DNA of 17,012 bases from Chalciporus piperatus (taxonomy: Eukaryota > Basidiomycota > Agaricomycetes > Boletales > Boletaceae), in NCBI GenBank assembly GCA_038093975.1, contig JBBPTG010000393.1, positions 1 to 17,012 of the forward strand, given 5' to 3'. This document shows, piece after piece, positions 7,032 through 13,891 of this stretch. Position 1 is the first letter of the stretch; each line of letters starts with the position of its first letter. Below the pieces are notes generated by a model. That model saw only the letters and a list, made by a program, of their open reading frames with translations, was not told the origin of the DNA and searched no databases. Position numbers and translations under genes: made by a program.

Positions 7032-7534
7032 CCATCCTTATCATTTTGACAAAGTTGGAGTCGGCCATTTGGAAGTCCAGCAATTCCCGTCTGTGAGGGC
7101 TGCTCATTCCCCTTGTGGATGGGGACACAATGTTCAAGTTTGCCCATAAGGTTTCAATTATCTCCCCATCCACCCGCCCTGCCCCTCGGATAAAGTTGGG
7201 TGCGTATCTCTGGAAACATTCAGCCTGATGACCATGCACATGCCATATGCCTATCCCTGGCACCAACTCCACGGTTGATGGTATTTTGACATATTCGTTG
7301 CCCTTGAGCCGCAGCCTCAGCCGCTTCATGTATTGGCAATTGATGTCATAGAAGAGGATCACCCTTTGAATGCCAGCCATGTTGTATTCCAAAGCATGTG
7401 CCAATGCATAATCCATATTGACCTGCCTGTCATTGTGGTCAATGCATCCGTTTCTCGGCCGGCGGCCGAACATGTTACCTCTCACCCTTCTGGAAGTCCA
7501 CTACTGCATGGGGAATGTATCCAAATACACTCAG
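7032..7534 (-). pseudogene. KDZ-type transposase fragment, spliced
   Basis: The minus strand encodes the conserved core of a Kyakuja-Dileera-Zisupton transposase, the DDE-type transposase family expanded in basidiomycetes. Exon 1 (7534-7479) encodes IPHAVVDFQKGER and exon 2 (7426-7032) begins QVNMDYALAHALEYN. Conserved stretches follow: VILFYDINCQY, ELVPGIGIWHVHGHQAECF, RYAPNFIRGAGRVDGEII, ETLWANLNIVSPSTRGMS and DSNFVKMIRM. The exons join across a clear intron with Arg split between them. Upstream of exon 1 the frame meets TGA at 7537-7535, and the Cys/His-rich CARHGC-like motif expected there is missing. The N-terminal zinc-binding region is also absent. The copy is therefore truncated or decayed, probably cut off by the gypsy LTR about 80 bp upstream. 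Confidence 0.85.
7427..7478 (-). other. 52-bp intron in the KDZ transposase
   Basis: On the minus strand the donor is GTAACA (7478-7473), the branch-like motif is ATTGACC, and the acceptor is AATGACAG ending at 7427. Removal joins ...KGE(AG) and (G)QVNMDY, restoring the family-typical FQKGERQVNMDY reading. Family conservation across the junction makes this the best supported intron in the window. Confidence 0.85.
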
Positions 7535-7617
7535 TCATTAAATCTGGGCACCCACATGTTATGATCTCTCACAACACAGCGGGGACTTTAGGCAACACTA
7601 GGCCTATGCGAAGGATA

Positions 7618-8009
7618 TGCTGAGTACTAAAGCTTAATGACGGTGAAGTCACAAATGGATTAGACTGGGGTCTGTGATAAGTACAGGGCTACTTATATAC
7701 TATTGAGAAGTGCGCACAGACCAACAGCCGAATAAGGAAAACACAAAGGGAAAGATAGATAAGGTAAATGGTACGATGATAAGAAAAGGTACCAGGCACG
7801 GATTAGGGTCTAGGCCATGACATCATTGCTGACTCATCTAAGTCTGGACCTTTGTCACGTGACCTGATTATGTAATAGTTTACGTAATGCTACAGGGACT
7901 ACCGGAGCGGATTAAGATGAATCCGGCTTGACCCCTAAGTTGTAGACAAAGTCCAGAGTTCGAATACCGTTGTAGGCAAAAGTTTGAAAAGTTTTTAAAT
8001 ACTATAACA
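7618..8009 (-). repeat. 3' LTR of the gypsy element
   Basis: On the minus strand a purine tract (8022-8010) is followed by TGTTATAGTATTT from 8009, the U3 start. A TATATAAG box lies at 7699-7692, and a possible CA end is ACTCAGCA at about 7618. An alternative end at 7673 (CTTATCACA, which mirrors TGTTATAG) leaves only about 20 bp after the TATA box, too little for transcription to start inside R. The LTR would be about 392 bp. Confidence 0.55.
7692..7887 (-). promoter_or_regulatory. gypsy U3 promoter with bZIP/bHLH-type sites
   Basis: Reading along the minus strand, U3 holds TTACGTAA (7887-7880, Yap/bZIP-like), GTCACGTGAC (7863-7854, palindromic E-box), ATGAGTCA (7837-7830, Gcn4/AP-1 consensus), TGATGTCA (7825-7818, CRE-like) and then TATATAAG (7699-7692). 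Order and distance suit an RNA polymerase II promoter driving the element. Site identities rest on consensus matches only. Confidence 0.5.
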
Positions 8010-8022
8010 CTATCCCCTCTCT
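8010..8022 (-). other. polypurine tract of the gypsy element
   Basis: On the minus strand AGAGAGGGGATAG lies between the pol stop codon and the TGTTATAG LTR start, the expected position for the plus-strand DNA primer in reverse transcription. Confidence 0.7.
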
Positions 8023-9997
8023 AGGAATCGCATTCCAGGCGATTCGGCAACTTGCGCTCAGGAACCTCTGTCAGATTTTCGTATTTTTGGAACAAGGCAG
8101 AGAAATTTCCCATGGTCATGTTGATTCGGCGTGGGGCGGACGGGTGCTTTTTGTGAAAAGCTTTGACAGCTTCAGGTGCATTTGACAAATGTGCTGCCTT
8201 TTCCCATGTACGGTCCGATATGTCCCAGCCTTTCCAATGAACCAGGTACTCTAACTGTCCTTGTTTAACCTGAGACTTCACTACGTAATCCACCTCGTAT
8301 TCTTCTTCTCCTTCTTGGTTGACTATCACCGGATCCGGAAGACGGACCGGTTGCCCTTCCAACGGTTCTTTAGCCGGTTTGACCCGTTTGACATTAACCG
8401 TGGGATGAATATGCATGGAATTGGGCAAGTTTAGTGTGACTGCATTGGGAAGAACCTTCGTGATCTGATAAGGTCCGATCCAATTTTGTGTCATCTTTTT
8501 GGAAGGATAAGGTAGTTTGAGGTTGTCCGTGGATAACATAACAAAATCTCCGATTTGATAATCTGGAGCTTCGGACCGATGTTTGTCCGCTTGCTCTTTC
8601 ATCCGGTTTTGAGTTTCTTCTAACGCCTGCTCTACTTCTTTGTGTGCCTTTCCACATTTCTCTAAGAATGTACCAGCTGGAGATGAATCGCCTTCGAATC
8701 CCATGCGTGGGAAGTAGTTTTTTGTTATAGCGAAGGGGATGGTTCCGGTAGCAGTGGAGAGGGAGGAATTGTGATGGAACTGCGCTATCTTCAACCAATC
8801 AGCCCATTCCGTTTGACGTTTAGCCACGTAAGCGCGGAGATACTGCTGGAGTTCTCGGTTCATACGCTCCGTTTGACCATCGGTTTGGGGGTGATAAGCG
8901 GTTGACAGCTTCTGTTCTATTTCTAGAAGGGTGCAAAGCTGCGAAGTAAACTCCGATGCGAATTGCGGTCCTCGATCTGAAACAATCGAAGAGGGAAGTC
9001 CGTGTCTACACCAAACATTGTCTCTAAATAGAATAGCTAATTCTTTCGAAGAAATTGTCTTTTTACAAGTGATAAACTCTACTTCTTTAGAGAAGCGATC
9101 TACAATTACACAAATAGCATCAAAGCCACGTGATTTGGGAAAACCCGTGGTAAAGTCTATAGATATATCCTTCCATGGTTCTTTCGGAACGGGAAGGGGA
9201 ATTAATTTGCCAGCTTGTGCAGTTGACTTTCCCTTCGTGAGGGCGCACGTCTGACAATGTTCTACGTAAGTTTTAACGTCCTTTGTGACACCAGGCCACG
9301 AGAAATAACGAGTAACCAGATGCAAAGTACGTCCTTGGCCACCATGGCCGCCAATAGGAGAATCATGAAGGATTGTGAGTAGTTTAGTACGTAAAGAAAT
9401 AGGAACGAAAACTTTGTTTTTGTCATTTTTAAATACTATAGACCCCTCGTCAAAAACGAAGCCATCTAGAGTATCATTTTTTATTTTTTCTGATTCATTT
9501 TGTATTTCGTCATAAATAGGTGAAGAAAGAGTAACCGTATTAATAAAAACAGAAGCAGGAAGGACAGTAATATTTTTGTTATGGTCGGGATCTGCTTCTC
9601 CGTGATCTTCTCGACGAGATAAAGCATCAGCCCTTCCATTTGTGGCACCCGGTTTATAAATAATCGAGTAATTATACTCTGAGAGCAACGCATTCCAGCG
9701 TGCTTGACGTGGGCTCAGAGTTTGGGGAGATTTCCAATATTCGAGATTCTTGTGATCAGTCCAAATCTCGAAATGTTCTCGACCCATTAGATAATGTCTC
9801 CATTCCTGCAAAGCCCGAATGACAGCTAGAAGCTCTTTGTCATAAACCGGGTAGTTCTTCTCGGCAGAACTAAAGGAATGGGAAATGAAGGCACAAGGCC
9901 TCCAGAGGCCATCATCGCATTTAACCGAGAGCACAGCTCCCGTTGCAATATCACTAGCGTCCGTTTCTACTCTGACTTCTTTAGAGCGGTCAGGATA
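8021..9997 (-). CDS. gypsy RNase H, integrase and chromodomain
   Basis: This is the distal half of Pol. The frame is open from about 9997 (YPDRSKEVRVETDASD, with the first RNase H Asp at 9961-9959); its first Met-type codon is GTG at 9934. Residue numbers count from 9934. RNase H shows E34 (YDKELLAV), D60 (WTDHKN) and D103 (GRADALS). Integrase has H190, H197, C227 and C230 and the catalytic D260, D320 and E356 (D-x35-E). A chromodomain spans about 544-596, with aromatic residues Y546, W567 and W570 where the methyl-lysine cage is expected (EYLVHWKGW). Such chromodomains are known to steer integration to histone H3K9-methylated chromatin. The segment is out of frame with the RT half; it would need the base lost near 9998 to be made as part of Pol. 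It ends TAG at 8021-8023. Confidence 0.92.
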   Translation of the reverse strand, partial: YPDRSKEVRVETDASDIATGAVLSVKCDDGLWRPCAFISHSFSSAEKNYPVYDKELLAVIRALQEWRHYLMGREHFEIWTDHKNLEYWKSPQTLSPRQARWNALLSEYNYSIIYKPGATNGRADALSRREDHGEADPDHNKNITVLPASVFINTVTLSSPIYDEIQNESEKIKNDTLDGFVFDEGSIVFKNDKNKVFVPISLRTKLLTILHDSPIGGHGGQGRTLHLVTRYFSWPGVTKDVKTYVEHCQTCALTKGKSTAQAGKLIPLPVPKEPWKDISIDFTTGFPKSRGFDAICVIVDRFSKEVEFITCKKTISSKELAILFRDNVWCRHGLPSSIVSDRGPQFASEFTSQLCTLLEIEQKLSTAYHPQTDGQTERMNRELQQYLRAYVAKRQTEWADWLKIAQFHHNSSLSTATGTIPFAITKNYFPRMGFEGDSSPAGTFLEKCGKAHKEVEQALEETQNRMKEQADKHRSEAPDYQIGDFVMLSTDNLKLPYPSKKMTQNWIGPYQITKVLPNAVTLNLPNSMHIHPTVNVKRVKPAKEPLEGQPVRLPDPVIVNQEGEEEYEVDYVVKSQVKQGQLEYLVHWKGWDISDRTWEKAAHLSNAPEAVKAFHKKHPSAPRRINMTMGNFSALFQKYENLTEVPERKLPNRLECDS

Positions 9998-11655
9998 GCT
10001 AAAAGCGGAGCGGTAGTGAATTGCTGCTTCAGCTTGTCAAAAGCTTGCTGTTGCTCCGGTCCCCACCGGTATGGTGTGTCCTTTTTGGTAAGGTCATTCA
10101 AGGGACGAGCAATGTCAGCGAAGCCTTGAATGAAGCGTCGATAGAAGTTAGCCAATCCTAAAAAGGATTGAACACCCTTCAACCGAGTTGGCGCCGGCCA
10201 ATCCAAAATAGCCTGCACCTTCGAAGTGTCCATCTCTACGCCTTTCTGGGAGATAACCATTCCCAAGAAATCTACGGAATCCACCGCAAAGCTACACTTT
10301 TCTGGTTTTACGTAAAGATCGTTCTCTCTGAGACGTTGCAATACGGTTTTAACTATTTCTAAGTGCTCTGCTCTAGTTTTTCCGAACGTAAAGATCATGA
10401 GATCGTCGATATAAATAATGAGAACCCCATGAAGATCGCTAAATAGATCATTCATCATTTGTTGGAACGTGGGGGGAGAGTTTGTAAGTCCAAAGTACAT
10501 AACGACAGGTTCGTAAGCGCCGAATGGAGTAACGAAAGCCGCTTTCCATTCGTCGCCTTCTTTTATTCTAACATTATTGTAACCCCAACGAAGGTCCATT
10601 TTTGTAAACATATCAGCTCCTTTGAGCTGGTCGATAAGTCTGGAAATGAGGGGAAGAGGGTAAGCATTCTTGACAGTTCCCTCATTTACGTAACAATAAT
10701 CCATAACTAATCTCTTTTTACCGTCCTTTTTAGGAATAAAGAAAACAGGAGATGTCTGAGGGGATTTCGACGGACGAAGATATCCTTTCGATAACTCCTT
10801 ATCGATGAACTTTTTAACGTCATCTAGTTCCTGTTCGGACATCGGAATCACCCGACCCTTTTTGGGAACAAAATCAGGCTTGAGATCTATTGCGTGGTCC
10901 CACGCCTTTCTGGTAGGCATACGCTCACTCTCTTGCTCTGAGAAGACGTCTAAGTACTCGTGGAGTTCTACTGGGACTTTCTCGGTGAGCCCCGCCTCAA
11001 ACACTCGACGAATAGAAAACGAACGATTCAAATGATAGTTGACTACTTTGCACTGATCTGTACAGCGTGTGAATCGTACTTGTTTGGCTACCCAATCAAT
11101 TTCAGGGTTATGCCTCTCAAGCCAATCATAGCCGATGATCATGTGATGAGTGCCAAGTACAGAAACAAAAGCGTCCATATGCTCAAAATGTCCATTGTGT
11201 CCCAAAACAAGCGAAACCTTGTGAGTGACACCGCCTATCGCTCCCTCTGAGCCGTCGGCGTTGTACACTGGAATAGGAAAAGGAAGTTCTTCCAGTGTCA
11301 AACCATGTCGCTCACAGAACGATTTATCTATAAAAGTTTCGGTTGCGCCGGAATCCAACAGAGCGGCAAACTCCATTTTCTTCCATTGCTCCCCTTTATC
11401 GTACATAATAGTAATAGCGAGATCCAGCTCGTTTTTCCGATTTTGATTCCTTACATGTATTTTTGATGGGATTTCTTTTTTCGAATATTTTACCTTAAGG
11501 GAATTAAGCACGAATTGTTTTACTTCTGTCGCCACGCCACTAAGGGACGCCCTTTCAGAAGAAGAAAAGTTATATTGAAACGGAACACAAGGAGTAGTAC
11601 TAATACAACCATTTGGTAAACTATGTCCGAGCCGCCGAGAACCCATTTCTCTCAT
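9967..11655 (-). CDS. gypsy protease and reverse transcriptase
   Basis: This is the proximal half of Pol, counted from ATG 11655. The retropepsin-like protease has its active site at D101-S-G-A-T105. RT begins near residue 260 (PKKGRVIPMSEQELDDVKKF) and carries FFIPKKDGKKRLVMDY, PLPLISRLIDQLKGADMFTK and the catalytic YIDD at 415-418 (10413-10402), then FLGMVISQKG and the thumb SFLGLANFYRRFI. Homology stops at APLLA near 9998; the last residues before the TAG are frameshift readthrough. The ATG overlaps the gag stop as ATGA. The same frame is open upstream to the TTTAAAA heptamer at 11673, so a Gag-Pol fusion by -1 frameshifting is likely the real product and the ATG may not be used. Confidence 0.92.
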   Translation of the reverse strand: MREMGSRRLGHSLPNGCISTTPCVPFQYNFSSSERASLSGVATEVKQFVLNSLKVKYSKKEIPSKIHVRNQNRKNELDLAITIMYDKGEQWKKMEFAALLDSGATETFIDKSFCERHGLTLEELPFPIPVYNADGSEGAIGGVTHKVSLVLGHNGHFEHMDAFVSVLGTHHMIIGYDWLERHNPEIDWVAKQVRFTRCTDQCKVVNYHLNRSFSIRRVFEAGLTEKVPVELHEYLDVFSEQESERMPTRKAWDHAIDLKPDFVPKKGRVIPMSEQELDDVKKFIDKELSKGYLRPSKSPQTSPVFFIPKKDGKKRLVMDYCYVNEGTVKNAYPLPLISRLIDQLKGADMFTKMDLRWGYNNVRIKEGDEWKAAFVTPFGAYEPVVMYFGLTNSPPTFQQMMNDLFSDLHGVLIIYIDDLMIFTFGKTRAEHLEIVKTVLQRLRENDLYVKPEKCSFAVDSVDFLGMVISQKGVEMDTSKVQAILDWPAPTRLKGVQSFLGLANFYRRFIQGFADIARPLNDLTKKDTPYRWGPEQQQAFDKLKQQFTTAPLLAILTALKKSE

Positions 11656-11673
11656 TGGCTGTTTCCTTTTAAA
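11630..11673 (-). promoter_or_regulatory. candidate -1 ribosomal frameshift signal, gag/pol
   Basis: On the minus strand the heptamer T TTA AAA (11673-11667) sits exactly in gag codon register (TTA at 11672, AAA at 11669), the canonical X XXY YYZ slippery form. Slipping back one base enters the pol frame, which is open from there through the ATG at 11655. A six-base spacer (GGAAAC) precedes a possible stem. Its outer arm is AGCC (11660-11657) with GGCT (11633-11630), and its inner arm is GAGAA (11651-11647) with TTCTC (11641-11637). The heptamer is seen directly; its use and the structure are inferred. Confidence 0.65.
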
Positions 11674-12986
11674 GCCTCGGCTGCCTGTGCCTTGGCTTCT
11701 GATTCAATGCGGTCGCGCCAGTACGCTTCCGCTTCTTGGTTGGTATATGCCGCTTGATGCGACATGTAACTTGTGCTGGTGGACGGGCCAGCGGGGTAGG
11801 GGGAAGATTGGGGAGGGTAGGGTGCAGGGATGGTACCTGCGAAGGGCATCTGCCGGTTGTCAAACGGCAGGGAAGTCTCAACGTATTGTTGCGAGTATGG
11901 ATCCCACATAACAACTTGTCTCTGACGCGGCCTGTGGGGCTTTGGGCACGCGTTTGCAAAATGACCTGGCTGGTCGCAATTGAAACAGTTTCCCCGAACG
12001 GGGGATCTTGGCATTTGCTGTGCCGACAGATCCATCGGGGCTCCACGACCAGGCTGTGTGCCTGTGGGAGTGAAACGGGGGGCCGCATACGGAGCGGGGG
12101 GACGTGGGAGCGGACGTGATGCAATTGGGTAACGAGGGGGAAGATACGGATATGATGATGAAGGCCTTGGCGCAGTCGCGGGTGCCTGACGAACTGGAGC
12201 ACCGCGTTCAACGACGATACGTTCGAAAGTTCGACCCAACTTTCGGTAGGTGTCGATCGTGTTGGTCAGATTTTGCTCATCAACATTGGTGTTGATTTGC
12301 GCCTGATAATAGATTTTGTAATCTATTGCCTTTTTCAGAAGCTCTTTGGCATGAGCGTCTTCTATCTCCGATTCCGCTTTCAACAATTCAAACTCCTGAA
12401 GGAAGATGTCCACAGGTTTCCCAGCCTGCTTCAATGCTTCCAATTTCCGGAGACTCTCATGAGCGAGGACGTCAATCTGGAAATGTGATTTGAGGAGATG
12501 TAAAAATATTGTCCACGTGGGCCATGCTAGTAGTCCCAAGGGTTCTCGAACCGGTTCCTCTGCTTCGCCTTCTACTGGTGGCGGTGGTAGCAATTCGTAT
12601 CGAGACCATTTTTCTATTGTCATCTGGGCGAACCCAGCCGCTTTTCCTTCTAACCGTGAGAGTACGGCGAGGCATCGAACCTTGTTGTTTTTCCACGTAT
12701 GGACGGACTGCCAGGCGTTAACCTGCGCCCACCACAAACGGAACTTGGTGCGGTCACCATCCCATTTTCCCGGGTCGGCAACTTTTTTGGACACGGAGTC
12801 CGAATTGTCTGAAATGAGCGCCTTCAGAGCGGCGGTGAGAGCAGCGATGGGATCAGCGGGATCTGCCATCGGAGATTCGGGACGGGGAGTAGGGGGATGT
12901 GAACTTTCGGATGAGGAAGGGAAGTGACGTGGGGGAGATCTGTAACCCTGAGCTTGTGTTTCTTGATCTAAGAACTCTGCTGACAT
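11652..12986 (-). CDS. gypsy Gag capsid/nucleocapsid protein
   Basis: This 444-residue protein is Gag, which assembles the virus-like particle and packages element RNA. The N-terminal 45 residues are polar and Pro/Ser-rich. A Retrotrans_gag-like helical capsid region spans about residues 75-260 (KFRLWWAQVNAW, FLHLLKSHFQIDVLAHESL, PVDIFLQEFELLKAE). A proline-rich linker follows, then one CCHC zinc knuckle C334, C337, H342, C347 (CFNCDQPGHFANAC) and a Tyr/Pro/Ser-rich tail. The ATG at 12986 is the first in the frame and gives a typical Gag length; a second Met lies at residue 40. The stop TGA (11654-11652) overlaps the pol ATG. The frame has no lesions, which suggests a fairly recent insertion. 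Confidence 0.92.
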   Translation of the reverse strand: MSAEFLDQETQAQGYRSPPRHFPSSSESSHPPTPRPESPMADPADPIAALTAALKALISDNSDSVSKKVADPGKWDGDRTKFRLWWAQVNAWQSVHTWKNNKVRCLAVLSRLEGKAAGFAQMTIEKWSRYELLPPPPVEGEAEEPVREPLGLLAWPTWTIFLHLLKSHFQIDVLAHESLRKLEALKQAGKPVDIFLQEFELLKAESEIEDAHAKELLKKAIDYKIYYQAQINTNVDEQNLTNTIDTYRKLGRTFERIVVERGAPVRQAPATAPRPSSSYPYLPPRYPIASRPLPRPPAPYAAPRFTPTGTQPGRGAPMDLSAQQMPRSPVRGNCFNCDQPGHFANACPKPHRPRQRQVVMWDPYSQQYVETSLPFDNRQMPFAGTIPAPYPPQSSPYPAGPSTSTSYMSHQAAYTNQEAEAYWRDRIESEAKAQAAEALKGNSQ

Positions 12987-13589
12987 ATATCCTTACTGAA
13001 CCCTATCTTCCAAAGGTTCTCTGGGGATGACAGACACGAGGACGAAGAAAATATTTTTTCGAGCGGAGGTAATACCTGCGACGCTTATCGGAATCTCGGC
13101 AGACCTTCTGAGGAATTTTCCCAAGATCTGATTTGATTTTACACATATACTACTCTCGAACTTCTATTTTCGAGCAGCAGCAAAAGCTATCGTAATACAG
13201 GATACTATTTTTTATTGTTTTCTATTTTTTGTACCTCGGCGGTGCTGCCGGCTTACGTTGCTACGTATGACTCAGCCAAGGGGGCGGCGACGCGCTTTTC
13301 CCTTGTCGTCCTTCGCAATTGGGCACGATCCCAATCCGGTCTTCGAACAAAATACTATAGTACGGAGGATAACAGAAACGGGGCACTAAAGGCTGGCCCA
13401 AGAGAATAGAATAGCCAGATGGCGAATGCGTGACGTCAACGGGTGATCACGCGAACCCGGATCGTGTCTACAGTCAGAGGGTTGGCGCGTGAGCGGGCCC
13501 CAAGACGTCTCGAACGATCAAAAAGCCCCTAGTGCACTATGGGGAACAGCAACTTTATCCAATTTATGACGGCGGACGGCCGTATATAT
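12987..13589 (-). promoter_or_regulatory. gypsy leader / upstream region, 5' LTR not identified
   Basis: No gene is seen. This stretch should hold the primer-binding site and the 5' LTR of the gypsy element, yet I find no extended match to the 3' LTR at 7618-8009; only the 10-mer TATAGTATTT is shared. It does have promoter-like words: TGACGTCA (13431-13438), TGACTCA near 13269, and on the minus strand GTATATGTG near 13150. A short inverted repeat (CTCGAA 13155-13160, TTCGAG 13169-13174) is present. Either this is a strongly diverged 5' LTR, or the element's 5' end was replaced or truncated before the copia insertion next to it. Confidence 0.4.
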
Positions 13590-13825
13590 TGAACTGGTGT
13601 CATCCTAAGCCATAAGGCTATGGACTACCAGAGCATCATACTGCGTAGACACAAAGGGAGTTTGTGCTCGCTCACCTGATTGCAACGTTGTGGTTGTGGT
13701 TAAAGAGTTGTATTAACTCAGATCGACTGAGTTTGAATATATAAGTGTACAGTGGTGATTACCTAATCAACTATCGTTTATGGAAACGTAGTGAACTATA
13801 CACTATGAGCGTAATACGTTCAACA
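13590..13825 (-). repeat. 3' LTR of the second copia element
   Basis: On the minus strand CATGGGGGAG is immediately followed by TGTTGAACGTATTACG from 13825, a textbook copia polypurine tract and LTR start. A TATATA box lies at about 13744-13738. A CA end fits at 13590 (CCAGTTCA), giving about 236 bp, but 13595 or 13598 are also possible because the partner LTR is outside the window. A perfect 7-bp hairpin (AACTCAG 13715-13721, CTGAGTT 13727-13733) lies just past the TATA box. Confidence 0.65.
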
Positions 13826-13835
13826 CTCCCCCATG
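13826..13835 (-). other. polypurine tract of the second copia element
   Basis: The minus strand reads CATGGGGGAG directly before the TGTTGAAC LTR start, the standard plus-strand priming tract of copia elements. Confidence 0.85.
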
Positions 13836-13891
13836 CTTAGTGTACGCTAGTATATGCGAGTATAGTAAGAATGTATATTCATGCGCACAAA

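Larger units (their letters stand above)
7618..13150 (-). mobile_element. Ty3/gypsy chromovirus, nearly intact
   Basis: The minus strand carries, in order, leader, gag with zinc knuckle, protease, RT, RNase H, HHCC/DDE integrase, chromodomain, polypurine tract and 3' LTR. This order and the chromodomain identify a chromovirus (Metaviridae). Only one clear lesion is visible, a frameshift near 9998 between RT and RNase H. The left boundary (about 7618) is inferred from a TG...CA pair and from the need to place R/U5 beyond the TATA box. The right boundary is unresolved because no 5' LTR similar to 7618-8009 was found; 13150 is a nominal end for the leader. Confidence 0.88.

Noticed and set aside
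7427..7485. Start of the KDZ frame at 7485 (MRGNMFGRRP...)
   Set aside because: These residues are translation of the 52-bp intron. The conserved DFQKGER upstream and QVNMDY downstream join only after splicing.
7940..7985. tRNA-like B-box (GAGTTCGAATACC) in the gypsy LTR
   Set aside because: There is no A-box at a suitable distance and no cloverleaf. It lies between two copies of GTTGTAGRCAAA inside the LTR.
9990..10010. RT/RNase H frame change as a second programmed frameshift
   Set aside because: The local sequence G CTT TTA is not a slippery heptamer and the peptide around it reads as a simple one-base loss.
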